Position numbers and translations under genes: made by a program. Of a DNA stretch of 64,000 bases, positions 11,538 through 19,847 are shown one piece after another (the first letter of the stretch is position 1; each line of letters opens with the position of its first letter). The notes under the pieces were generated by a model, which was not told the DNA's origin, made no database searches, and was given only the letters and a program-made list of their open reading frames with translations. This DNA comes from Halioglobus sp. (lineage in GTDB: Bacteria; Pseudomonadota; Gammaproteobacteria; Pseudomonadales; Halieaceae). Location of the stretch: assembly GCA_029246385.1 (NCBI GenBank), contig JAQWNG010000034.1, positions 157,141 to 221,140 on the forward strand, in the 5' to 3' direction.

Positions 11538-11974
11538 CATCACGAAGCAATGCGCGCGACAAGCCCTGCCTAGAAACATTACACCATTGGCTAGAAAAGA
11601 TTCCCTATGCGATGTTTCTCGGCATTAAAGCCGAGCCATCCAAGAAAGATATTATTTTTATACTACCAAAGAATAAAAAGTTTATTGGCAACCCATCTCT
11701 GCCGGCGCTACACGGTGGTGTTATAGGCGCTTTCATGGAGCAAGCCGCGGCGCTTCACCTGGTTGGCAGTATGGATGCCGCTGCTCTGCCTAAGATAATT
11801 AATTTCTCTTTGGATTATTTACGACCTGCGCAATTGCGTGATACCTATGCGAGTTGCATTCTGAGCAGGAAAGGTCGATTTATTAGCAACCTCACTATTA
11901 CGGCTTGGCAAGAACACATTAATCAGCCTAATGCGATTGCTAGAGCGCACTTTTTAACCCCTGAAACTAACTGA
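11534..11974 (+). CDS. PaaI-family hotdog thioesterase-like protein (second of a pair)
   Basis: 146 residues from the ATG at 11534, which overlaps the stop of the preceding thioesterase gene; a longer in-frame start at 11498 lies inside that gene and is less likely. HGG is at residues 60-62 (PALHGGVIGAFMEQAA) and Glu69 occupies the place of Asp67 in the first protein, at the same spacing. Some hotdog thioesterases use glutamate as nucleophile or base, so it may be active; it may also be a partner subunit. It resembles the first copy only distantly, so this is an old duplication or a recruited paralogue. Confidence 0.8.
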   Translation: MTSRSNARDKPCLETLHHWLEKIPYAMFLGIKAEPSKKDIIFILPKNKKFIGNPSLPALHGGVIGAFMEQAAALHLVGSMDAAALPKIINFSLDYLRPAQLRDTYASCILSRKGRFISNLTITAWQEHINQPNAIARAHFLTPETN

Positions 11975-11987
11975 GAGGATAGCCACT

Positions 11988-12443
11988 ATGTCACGCTGGG
12001 AACGCATAGAAATTGAACATGCTTTTGAAAAGTATCAGGCTGCGGCGTTAAAGGGTGCGCAGACTAAAGACTGGACTGATTGGTCGGCTTGCTTTACCCA
12101 AGACGCCACTTATTTTGAACATCACTATGGACGTTTTTGGGGCCGTGACAATATTCATACTTGGATTACAGAGACAATGAATAAATGGCCTGCCAGTGAA
12201 ATGACTGCATTTCCAGTAACTTGGTATACGATTGACGAAGACAAAGGCTGGGTCATTGCAGAAGTTATGAATCGAATGAGCGATTTAGGCGACGGCAATA
12301 TTTACCAAGAACCTAACATTACTATTTTGCATTATGCCGGGAATGATGTTTTTAAGTATGAGGAGGATGCTTATAACCCACACAATATGGGTGTCACTAT
12401 AGGCGCTTGGATTAAAGCGAAAAAACTCATTGAAACAGCATAA
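11988..12443 (+). CDS. SnoaL-like / NTF2-superfamily protein
   Basis: 151-residue cone-shaped alpha+beta barrel protein of the SnoaL-like (NTF2) group. Typical features are an N-terminal helix with IEIEHAFEKYQAAALKG, a WTDWSACFTQDATYFEHHYG strand region and the GRDNIHTWITE motif. A good ribosome site (GAGAGG, nine bases before ATG) supports the start. Members include ketosteroid isomerases, limonene epoxide hydrolases and polyketide cyclases; activity cannot be assigned. It follows the thioesterase pair by 13 bases, so it is likely in the same transcript. Confidence 0.8.
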   Translation: MSRWERIEIEHAFEKYQAAALKGAQTKDWTDWSACFTQDATYFEHHYGRFWGRDNIHTWITETMNKWPASEMTAFPVTWYTIDEDKGWVIAEVMNRMSDLGDGNIYQEPNITILHYAGNDVFKYEEDAYNPHNMGVTIGAWIKAKKLIETA

Positions 12444-12464
12444 TCGCTTATTAGCACATATGCT

Positions 12465-13442
12465 GTGAACCAATCGTCGACCAACAGCAATACTGTTCTC
12501 CGCTTCGACATGCGGACATCACCAATGTGCAAAGATGCGCCAACCGATCGATATCACGCAGCGATAGACATGGCCACCTGGGCTGACACTCGAATGATTA
12601 ATGTCGTGGGTTTATCTGAGCATCATGGTACTCCTGATGGCTTCTTAGCTGCGCCATTACAATTGGCCGGCATGATGGTCGCACGTACGAAAAGAGTGCG
12701 CATCAGCGTCAGCGCTCTATTGGTGCCCTTGCATGACCCTTTGCGGCTGGCAGAAGATATTTGTTTAATAGATCAAATCGCAAGAGGCCGCTTTTCGGTG
12801 ACATGCGGCCTAGGTTACCGAGAACTGGAGTATCAATTATTTAACATTGATTGGTCAGAGCGTGGACAACTATTTGATGCCAAGCTTGATGTTTTAATCC
12901 GGGCACTCAAAGGCGAGTCTGAGAGTACTAATGGACATTCTCTGCATTTAAACCCACTTCCTGTTTCTAACATTAATGAGCTACTAATGATTGGTGGAAA
13001 TAGTAAAGCCGCTGCACTGCGAGCTGCGCGATTAGGTTTGTTCTTCTGTCCAGCGATTGATGATGATACTTTAGTCAAGGTGTACAAAGAGGCGTGTAAT
13101 GAACGTGGATTTGTTATCTCACCAGGAGAGCCGTCTACGACATTTATTAGTCAAGATCCTTCTGCCGCATGGAAAGCGATTGGCGAGCATTTAATGTACG
13201 ATGCACGCGCTTATGCCGAGTGGCAGCATCCCAACCGAAGAGCATACGCAGAGTCTTTTGCCTCAAATATCGAGGAATTAAAGCAGGAAGGGAAGTACCG
13301 TATTTTGTCACCTGAGGAGGCATTGAGGTCGATAGAAAACACGGGGTCATTGCATCTTGCTCCACTCACTGGAGGAGTTCCTATTGATATCGGATGGGAA
13401 AGCTTGCGCTTATTTGAAGACCACGTCCAACCTTATTTATAG
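12465..13442 (+). CDS. Luciferase-like (LLM class) flavin-dependent oxidoreductase
   Basis: 325-residue protein of the bacterial luciferase-like monooxygenase superfamily, TIM-barrel enzymes that use reduced FMN or F420. The features are VVGLSEHHGTPDGFLAAPLQL, RISVSALLVPLHDPLRLAEDI and GRFSVTCGLGYRELEY, which form the flavin-binding barrel core. The start is an apparent GTG at 12465, without a clear ribosome site; an ATG 15 codons later is possible. Last gene of the four-gene plus-strand cluster 11052-13442. Substrate is unknown; an oxygenation step in breakdown of an organic acid or terpenoid is one possibility. Confidence 0.85.
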   Translation: MNQSSTNSNTVLRFDMRTSPMCKDAPTDRYHAAIDMATWADTRMINVVGLSEHHGTPDGFLAAPLQLAGMMVARTKRVRISVSALLVPLHDPLRLAEDICLIDQIARGRFSVTCGLGYRELEYQLFNIDWSERGQLFDAKLDVLIRALKGESESTNGHSLHLNPLPVSNINELLMIGGNSKAAALRAARLGLFFCPAIDDDTLVKVYKEACNERGFVISPGEPSTTFISQDPSAAWKAIGEHLMYDARAYAEWQHPNRRAYAESFASNIEELKQEGKYRILSPEEALRSIENTGSLHLAPLTGGVPIDIGWESLRLFEDHVQPYL

Positions 13443-13896
13443 TTATTTCTACGTTTTAAAAAAACATCTAAAAGTTTTCAGCGTTGTCGTCACTATATAG
13501 ATATATATACTTAGATATATGTATAAGGATTATTGTTATTACTACTATTAGGGCTGTCTACGACAGTGGAAAACTGCTTTTTTAATATATAAATCATATC
13601 GTTAAAGCGATCAAAATCCGTAGGAAAACGACGGTATTGCCTGGTCAAAACCAGTGGTTAAACGGTGGGAAACCTCGGTCTTTTTGTGGATATTTTTCGG
13701 GGGTGACATCGAGCTGTGTATAACCGCCTATTTTGTGCAGCGTTTATTAAAATAATATTAAGATGTTTTTAACAAAAACAGCTGCCCACAATTAATGACT
13801 AAAAAACTACCGCATAAAAACTAAATAGATTAAATTAAGTAAAGAAACCACGGATCAGATTTGAACGATTTGTGCGTATTACTTTGCAATTTAATG
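13443..13896. other. AT-rich non-coding interval with DnaA-box-like sites
   Basis: No gene is seen in these 454 bases. They hold a run of TATA-type sequence at about 13495-13522, a DnaA-box match TGTGTATAA at 13715-13723 (reverse complement TTATACACA), a near match TGTGGATAT at 13685-13693, and a 7-base hairpin with arms TGTTTTT/AAAAACA at 13764-13780. A weak terminator-like CAGT-loop-ACTG followed by six T lies near 13564-13588, after the oxidoreductase gene. The make-up resembles an origin or a DnaA-binding region; see findings. Confidence 0.5.
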
Positions 13897-15261
13897 TTAT
13901 TTTCCAATGCAAAAACTAGAAAATATAACGCCTAATAATTCATCACTAGTAACAGCGCCAGTAATTGTTCCTAGGCTGTTCTGACACAGACGCAAATCTT
14001 CGGCGAGTAACTCACCAGCACCTGATTCTTGTAGTTGTCTTTTCCCATGTAAAAAAAAATGTCTCGCTTGTTCGAGAGCAGTTATATGACGACGACGCGC
14101 GCTAAACCCTCACTGACCTCCGTCAGTAAACTCCATACAGCCTTTTAAATGCGTCCGCAGTAAGTGCATGCCTGCGCCGGATTTGACCGATAGATTGATA
14201 AGTGTATGTCCTAGTAGCGGATGTATTATTGGGTGGCTATCAGTTAAATCGCATTTGTTTTTTATAATGGTAATAGGAATGTCGCGTCGCGAGGGTGTTA
14301 GCGAATTTTGCCAAAGTGCGTTGATCTCAGCGTCGAGGTTTGATGTTGTGGTGCCATCAACAATTAGTAGGATGCGGTCTGCGGAGTTAATCTCAGCATG
14401 AGCGCGACGGACGCCCTCTTGTTCTATTATATCGTCGCTATGGCGCAGACCTGCAGTATCAGCGATATGTATAGGCAAGCCATCGATTTGAATATGCTGC
14501 CGTAAGACATCGCGTGTGGTCCCTGCTAGCTCGGTAACGATTGCGGTATCTTGCCCCGATAGAGCGTTGAGTAAGCTAGATTTTCCCGCGTTAGGTTTGC
14601 CGGCAATTACCAGTTTCATCCCCTCTTGGATGAGAGCGCCCTGTGCGGCTTCACTCATTACAGTATTGAACTGGTCAGTGATGGCGAGCAGTTTGGCTGA
14701 GATCTGGCTATTTTCAAGGAAATTGATTTCCTCTTCTGGAAAGTCGATAGCGGCTTCAACATACACCCTCAGCTCAGTGATTAAGGTTATTAAATGTTCA
14801 ATTCTTTTCGAAAATTCACCCTGTAGTGTGCGGCTAGCATTAAGGGCTGCTTGCTCGGTTGTACTGTTTATAAGATCGGCAATGGCCTCTGCCTGAGTTA
14901 AATCTATTTTGTCATGAAGATACGCTCGCTGCGAAAATTCGCCAGGTAAGGCTTGGCGGGCGCCAAGCTTGCAGACTTCTCGCAAAATAAGATCCAATAT
15001 TATTGAGCCACCGTGCGCCTGCAGTTCTACGACATCTTCCCCAGTAAACGAATTTGGTGCAGGGAAAAACAAGCTTATACCAGAATCTAGAATCGTCCCT
15101 TCAGGGTTGCGATAGTGGCAGAAGTGGGCGTATCTGGGCTTGAGCGCGGTTGCGGTGATCGCGTTTCCGATAGAGAAAGCGCGAGGACCCGACAGCCGGA
15201 CAATGCCGATACCTCCAGGACCGGAAGCTGTTGCAATGGCAGCAATAGTTTCTTCTTGCAT
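13897..15261 (-). pseudogene. mnmE: tRNA modification GTPase MnmE, interrupted by an in-frame TGA at codon 384
   Basis: MnmE works with MnmG to modify U34 of tRNAs. From ATG at 15261 the reading frame encodes the folate-binding N-domain and the GTPase with G1 GKPNAGKSS, G3 DTAG and G4 NKCD, then meets TGA at 14112-14110. Reading on in the same frame gives [14 protein letters not shown] and an intact tail ending SSFCIGK with TAA at 13899-13897. The total of 454 codons before that stop equals E. coli MnmE, with the catalytic Cys at 451. The TGA stands where the family has glycine (EGGF in E. coli), so one G-to-T change explains it. As read, the protein stops at 383 residues and lacks the catalytic C-terminus. 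Whether this is a real mutation, a sequence error or tolerated readthrough cannot be told. Confidence 0.85.
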
Positions 15262-15298
15262 GGCACAAAACCTAGCGCGTTAAACGTAGCCAATGATG

Positions 15299-17002
15299 CT
15301 AAGTTTTAGCGGCGGCATTTTCTATTCGTCGTGTGATTACGTATTGTTGTGCCATAGAGAGCAGGTTGTTGACGACCCAGTATAGAACGAGCCCCGCCGG
15401 AAACCAGAGGAAAAAGAAGGTAAACATAACGGGCATCCATTGCATAATTTTAGCTTGCATTGGATCGGGTGGCGGCGGATTGAGTTTTTGCATGTAGAAC
15501 ATGCTAGCGCCCATCATTAGTGGAAGAACAAAGTAGGGGTCCATCACCGCTAGATCCTTAATCCAGAGCACGAAGGGTGCTTGTCTAAGCTCCACGCTTT
15601 CCATTAACATCCAGTACAAGCCGATAAAAACAGGCATTTGAACCAAAATAGGCAGGCAGCCGCCCAATGGGTTAATTTTCTCTTTTTTATACAGTTCCAT
15701 CATGGCCTGAGATTGTTTCTGTTTGTCGTCGGCAAACTGCTCTCTGATATCGACCATTTTGGGTTGGACGCGGCGCATGTTCGCCATTGACCTGTAAGAA
15801 GCCGCTGATAATTTGAAAAACACCGCCTTGATCAAAACGGTTAGTAATATAATCGCTACGCCCCAGTTACCTACTAACGCATGAATATTTGTTAGCAACC
15901 AAAATAGTGGTTGCGCGATCCACCAGAGAAATCCGTAATCGATTGTGAGGTCTAGGTAAGGTGAGATCTCTTTCAGTCGATATTGATCCTTCGGTCCAGC
16001 ATAAAATTTTGCGCCCATAACGCCAGAGCTTCCTGAGTCGAGGGTCAGCGCAGGGCTGGTGAACCCCGCGATATTAAACCCTGCGGAAGTTACGCGTGCG
16101 CTATATGTTTGTATCTGGTCTGGGTTTGGAATCCAGGCGCTAAGGAAGTAGTGTTGCACCATCGCAATCCAGCCGCCGGGCAGTTGGGCTTTGAATGGCT
16201 CTTCTTTAAGGTCGTCAAAGGTGAACTTAGTGTAACGCTCGTCGGGCTGTGTAAGTGCGACGCCTAAGAAGGGCTTCATACCCATTGCGTTAGTGTTATC
16301 GGATGGCGGCGGCGCACTCCCGCGCTTCACTTGTCCAAATAAATTGGCTTGCCAGCGTTCAACGCTGTTATTGTCGATTAAATAGTCTATGTCAATCAGG
16401 TATGAGCCGCGGTATAAAGTAAGTCGTTTAGTGACGCGTACGTCCGCATTGCCTTGCCACTGCAAGTCTACGACGAGTGAATCGTCTCCAGGGTTAAGGG
16501 TGTAGATAGTAGATGCTGCGTTAAAAAGCGCCCTGCCGTCATTATCGATTCCGTTTGGGCCAATGAGTCCGCTCTGAGCGATATAGGTGAGGGTTTCATT
16601 ATCTTCTAGTAAGACAAACGGGTCATTAGGGTTGTCCAGTTCTGCCAAAAACTTTGGCAGCGAAATCTCCATAATGTCGCCACCTTGCAGGTCCACCGCG
16701 AGCTGTAAGACATCAGTTTTTATTTGGATAATACGCCCGCTATCAACAGCAGAGGCTGTTGATGGGTTGATTTCCAAGGTACTGTATTCTGGGGTTGTTG
16801 GGAGGTCTTCGTCAGTGCTGGTTGCAGGTGCGGCAGGCTTTGCAGGCATTATGGTGGGCGCTTCCCCCGTGGCGGATATTAGACGCGATGTGTCTTGTAT
16901 TGCCGATGCGCTTTTTTCGTCGGTAAAGCTCACCCACTCCGTAAGTAACATAAATGATAGTGCAGCAATGGCGCCAATGAGTAATGTGCGTTGCAAATCC
17001 AT
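15299..17002 (-). CDS. yidC: Membrane protein insertase YidC
   Basis: 567-residue insertase that folds membrane proteins with or without SecYEG. The first membrane helix (TLLIGAIAALSFMLLTEWV) precedes a large periplasmic beta domain (about residues 60-345), and the C-terminal five-helix core contains GNWGVAIILLTVLIKAVFF and the conserved QMPVFIGLYWML and FPAGLVLYWVVNNLLSMAQQ. The order yidD-yidC-mnmE matches the conserved origin-proximal operon. ATP synthase subunit c, encoded nearby, is a known client of YidC in E. coli. Confidence 0.97.
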   Translation of the reverse strand: MDLQRTLLIGAIAALSFMLLTEWVSFTDEKSASAIQDTSRLISATGEAPTIMPAKPAAPATSTDEDLPTTPEYSTLEINPSTASAVDSGRIIQIKTDVLQLAVDLQGGDIMEISLPKFLAELDNPNDPFVLLEDNETLTYIAQSGLIGPNGIDNDGRALFNAASTIYTLNPGDDSLVVDLQWQGNADVRVTKRLTLYRGSYLIDIDYLIDNNSVERWQANLFGQVKRGSAPPPSDNTNAMGMKPFLGVALTQPDERYTKFTFDDLKEEPFKAQLPGGWIAMVQHYFLSAWIPNPDQIQTYSARVTSAGFNIAGFTSPALTLDSGSSGVMGAKFYAGPKDQYRLKEISPYLDLTIDYGFLWWIAQPLFWLLTNIHALVGNWGVAIILLTVLIKAVFFKLSAASYRSMANMRRVQPKMVDIREQFADDKQKQSQAMMELYKKEKINPLGGCLPILVQMPVFIGLYWMLMESVELRQAPFVLWIKDLAVMDPYFVLPLMMGASMFYMQKLNPPPPDPMQAKIMQWMPVMFTFFFLWFPAGLVLYWVVNNLLSMAQQYVITRRIENAAAKT

Positions 17003-17019
17003 AATAGAGTATCTTTCGC

Positions 17020-17247
17020 CTAGTGTTGGTGTGTGCTGGGCGGAACGGGGTCTTCTCCCCCTTCATGCCAGGGGTGGCATCGCGCTAACCGCAGTACAGC
17101 CAGATAGCTACCTTTAAAAACGCCATGTCGATTGATAGCTTCTTGGGCATAGGAAGAGCAGGTAGGATGAAAGCGACAATGATTACCTATGAAGGGGCTG
17201 AGGCAAGCCTGATAACAGGAGATAAGAAAAATCAACAGGCGGCGCAT
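17020..17247 (-). CDS. yidD: Membrane protein insertion efficiency factor YidD
   Basis: 75-residue small protein of the YidD (DUF37, haemolysin-like) family that supports YidC-dependent insertion. The family signature is evident: [31 protein letters not shown] with three conserved cysteines, then [18 protein letters not shown]. Its ATG shares one base with the rnpA stop (TAATG), so translation is coupled. It sits between rnpA and yidC as usual. Confidence 0.95.
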   Translation of the reverse strand: MRRLLIFLISCYQACLSPFIGNHCRFHPTCSSYAQEAINRHGVFKGSYLAVLRLARCHPWHEGGEDPVPPSTHQH

Positions 17248-17645
17248 TAGAAATCCTGGCTATTGTTCGATATCGTTTTAGTGGTTTGGCTCATCAGCTT
17301 TTGCCACTGCTGCAGCAATATAGAGGATAGTTCATTATTATCCAAATTACCCATGCCGCGTCTCGCGAGGAGCACAACGTCGATGCTGGTTTCATCGCCT
17401 GAGCGCGTGCGCAAAAACTCTCTAGCTACTCGTTTTATTCGATTTCGATGCACGGCTAGACGAACGTTCTTCTTGGCGATAACCAACCCTAAGCGATGAC
17501 TGGCCCTGTCATTAGTTTTTGCCAATAACAACAATGACGGGTGCGAGGCTCGGACATCAGGGCTATCAAATACTCGAGTGTAATCATTAGCGTTGAGTAA
17601 CCGTTTGTCCTTGCCGAATCTAGAGCTCGTCAGTTGTCCAACCAA
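17247..17645 (-). CDS. rnpA: Ribonuclease P protein component
   Basis: 132-residue basic protein (C5) that binds the catalytic RNA of RNase P and helps 5' processing of tRNA precursors. The RNR signature [13 protein letters not shown] is intact, and the N-terminal [18 protein letters not shown] is typical. It follows rpmH after 9 bases, the conserved rpmH-rnpA pair, and overlaps yidD by one base. Confidence 0.96.
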   Translation of the reverse strand: MVGQLTSSRFGKDKRLLNANDYTRVFDSPDVRASHPSLLLLAKTNDRASHRLGLVIAKKNVRLAVHRNRIKRVAREFLRTRSGDETSIDVVLLARRGMGNLDNNELSSILLQQWQKLMSQTTKTISNNSQDF

Positions 17646-17654
17646 GCTGTAGTT

Positions 17655-17789
17655 CTAGGCCGTCAGGCGCTTGCGGCCTTTAGCTCGGCGACGCCCGACC
17701 ACGTTGCGGCCGCCTTTTGTGGCCATGCGAGCGCGGAATCCGTGCGTACGAGCGCGCTTTAAAACGCTGGGTTGGAATGTTCTTTTCAT
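17655..17789 (-). CDS. rpmH: 50S ribosomal protein L34
   Basis: 44-residue, highly basic ribosomal protein, read from ATG at 17789 to TAG at 17655. The sequence begins [18 protein letters not shown] and continues with [21 protein letters not shown], the near-invariant L34 sequence. First gene of the minus-strand rpmH-rnpA-yidD-yidC-mnmE operon and the left border of the likely origin. Confidence 0.98.
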   Translation of the reverse strand: MKRTFQPSVLKRARTHGFRARMATKGGRNVVGRRRAKGRKRLTA

Positions 17790-18068
17790 CGTATATCTTC
17801 CAAATTGATAAAGTGAGCGATACCTTGTCAGTCTTACACGACAGCTGAGCTGGCTATTCGCCCGGAAAAACGGTGGGCTATTTTATGTAAATGTAGGGGC
17901 TATTTCAATGAAAAGTGCAACTATTTTAGGGCTGTAGACGCTGCGATTTCGGTTTAAAAACTGATCGCAGAAAGTGCTGCCGTGCCCGGTTCGACATGGC
18001 TTAACTCAGGCCCGTAACCATCTAGTTTAGAGCATTAATGCACACCTTGTCAAAAAGATACACACAGG

Positions 18069-18077
18069 TTATACACA
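18069..18077 (+). promoter_or_regulatory. DnaA box
   Basis: TTATACACA, an exact match to the degenerate DnaA box TTATNCACA, in the rpmH-dnaA interval. It may serve the origin, dnaA autoregulation or both. Confidence 0.7.
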
Positions 18078-18187
18078 AAAAAGGCTCGCTCTGCCGCATG
18101 TTCGCTGATGCGGTTATAATATCGCCATATCTATGGCAACACTTTGAATAACATAGAAAAATTATTTTCAGCGTTTTGGTATTTATT

Positions 18188-18196
18188 TGTGGATAA
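18188..18196 (-). promoter_or_regulatory. DnaA box (perfect consensus)
   Basis: TGTGGATAA on the plus strand, reverse complement of the high-affinity box TTATCCACA, about 130 bases before the dnaA start. Strongest DnaA site in the window. Confidence 0.8.
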
Positions 18197-18319
18197 CTCG
18201 GGTGTTCGGGCGTATTATGCGTTGTGTTTCCGGGTAGAATTACTGCGCAAACGCGAATTGTGAACATTTGTTTTTTTTTCAGAAGCCCGGGACGCTTGCC
18301 TGGCTTTAAGGGGTTTTCT

Positions 18320-19759
18320 TTGCTTGATGCCGTGTGGCAAAAATGTGTCAGTCGCTTGCGCGACGAGCTGCCATCGCAACAGTTTAATACCTGGATTCGA
18401 CCGTTGAAAGCCAGAGCAGACAGTCGTTCGCTGACGCTTTTTGCGCCAAACAGGTTCATTAAAGATTTTGTGGTGGAAAAGTACTCGGAGCGGATATGCG
18501 CCCTCGTAAGTGAGTTGCAGCCGGATGACACACTTAAAGTGGCTTTGGAAATTGGCCCGGTAGCGACGTCGGCGGTGTCGCTGCCGATAGTGGCTGAGCC
18601 TGAGCCCTTGGCGTTAGCGGAGAGTAAACAAGGGGCGTTCGACCTTGGTAGTATTGAGCCCGAAATCGCGAATGCTGCGTTCCCACTGGGTCAGCGGAGT
18701 CGACCCCGCGTAGATGACGTCCGGTCTCCAGTGGATCACCAGCATCATTTGTTCGAGAATTACACCTTTGATAGCTTTGTAGAAGGTAAATCTAATCAGT
18801 TAGCGCTGGCTGCCGCGCGCCAGGTTGCCGAAAACCCGGGCACCTCTTATAACCCATTATTTTTATACGGCGGTGTTGGTCTTGGTAAAACGCACCTAAT
18901 GCACGCTGTCGGTAACGCTTTAAAAGTGCAGAACCCAGAGGCAAAGGTTGTATATCTGCACTCAGAACGGTTTGTTGCCGATATGGTTAAGGCGCTGCAG
19001 TTAAACGCCATTACGGACTTTAAGCGCTACTACCGTTCGGTTAATGCATTACTGATAGATGACATACAGTTTTTTGCAAAAAAAGACCGTTCACAGGAAG
19101 AGTTCTTTCACACCTTTAATGCCTTGCTAGAAGGCGGCCAACAAATGATTCTGACATGTGATCGTTACCCCAAGGAAATTGTTGGTTTGGAGGAGAGGCT
19201 AAAGTCACGCTTTGGATGGGGGCTTACAGTTGCCGTGGAGCCTCCAGAACTCGAGACCCGAGTCGCAATATTAATGAAAAAAGCGAGCGAGGCCCGCATT
19301 GATCTGCCGCCAGATTCGGCGTTTTTTATTGCACAACGAATACGGTCTAATGTCAGAGAGCTAGAGGGTGCGCTTAAGAGAGTGATAGCGAGTGCTCGCT
19401 TCTTAGCAAGGCCCATCGATATGGAGTTGATCAAGGAGAGCCTGAAGGATTTGCTGGCGCTGCAGGACAGGCAGGTTAGTATGGACAACATCCAGCGCAC
19501 CGCAGCGGAGTATTATAAAATCAAAATAGCGGACATGATGTCTCGCCGACGCAGTCGCTCGGTTGCTAGGCCCCGGCAGATGGCAATGGCCTTATCTAAG
19601 GAGTTGACCAATCATAGCCTGCCAGAGATTGGGGACAGCTTTGGTGGCAGAGATCAAACGACAGTTCTCCACGCGTGCCGTAAAATTAAGGAGCTTCGTG
19701 AGACAAACTCGGATATTCGCGAGGATTACAAAAACTTGTTAAGGACGTTGACAACGTGA
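18320..19759 (+). CDS. dnaA: Chromosomal replication initiator DnaA
   Basis: 479-residue AAA+ initiator that binds DnaA boxes and melts oriC. Domain I ([21 protein letters not shown]) is followed by a variable linker, the ATPase with Walker [11 protein letters not shown] and Walker [10 protein letters not shown], and the DNA-binding domain IV signature [15 protein letters not shown]. The best start is a TTG at 18320: it gives the family N-terminus and has AAGGGG six bases upstream. A GTG at 18224 would add 32 unconserved residues. A non-ATG start may hold DnaA levels down. First gene of dnaA-dnaN-recF-gyrB. Confidence 0.96.
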   Translation: MLDAVWQKCVSRLRDELPSQQFNTWIRPLKARADSRSLTLFAPNRFIKDFVVEKYSERICALVSELQPDDTLKVALEIGPVATSAVSLPIVAEPEPLALAESKQGAFDLGSIEPEIANAAFPLGQRSRPRVDDVRSPVDHQHHLFENYTFDSFVEGKSNQLALAAARQVAENPGTSYNPLFLYGGVGLGKTHLMHAVGNALKVQNPEAKVVYLHSERFVADMVKALQLNAITDFKRYYRSVNALLIDDIQFFAKKDRSQEEFFHTFNALLEGGQQMILTCDRYPKEIVGLEERLKSRFGWGLTVAVEPPELETRVAILMKKASEARIDLPPDSAFFIAQRIRSNVRELEGALKRVIASARFLARPIDMELIKESLKDLLALQDRQVSMDNIQRTAAEYYKIKIADMMSRRRSRSVARPRQMAMALSKELTNHSLPEIGDSFGGRDQTTVLHACRKIKELRETNSDIREDYKNLLRTLTT

Positions 19760-19793
19760 GCATATAAACGAAGCTTAGGTTCGTTTATATGCT
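19759..19793 (+). terminator. 14-base perfect hairpin between dnaA and dnaN
   Basis: Immediately at the dnaA stop, 19759-19772 pairs perfectly with 19780-19793 (arms of AGCATATAAACGAA and its complement) around a 7-base loop. There is no T tract after it. It could be a partial transcription stop, a processing site or mRNA stabiliser that sets dnaA apart from dnaN. Confidence 0.5.
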
Positions 19794-19847
19794 GTCGCCT
19801 GTTTACGACACCAAATTGCATTAGTGTAAGAGAGGAAAAGTATCACT

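Larger units (their letters stand above)
17790..18319. other. oriC: Probable replication origin region (oriC) between rpmH and dnaA
   Basis: This 530-base interval divides the divergent rpmH and dnaA genes, the position of oriC in Pseudomonas and relatives. It holds a perfect DnaA box (18188-18196), a second class TTATACACA (18069-18077), a one-mismatch box TAATGCACA (18036-18044), and AT-rich stretches around 18130-18190 and 18260-18280. A TATAAT at 18115-18120, without a good -35 box, may belong to a dnaA promoter. The rpmH promoter must also lie here. No protein gene is seen. Confidence 0.75.

Noticed and set aside
14110..14112. TGA in mnmE as a selenocysteine codon
   Set aside because: The aligned residue in the family is glycine, not cysteine, and no clear hairpin of bacterial SECIS type follows the TGA.
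14101..14115. Frameshift at the mnmE C-terminus
   Set aside because: The N- and C-terminal parts are in one frame; the distance between the two stops (213 bases) is a multiple of three.
18022..18531. 169-codon minus-strand open frame across oriC and dnaA
   Set aside because: It would run antisense through DnaA boxes and the dnaA start; no homology or ribosome site.
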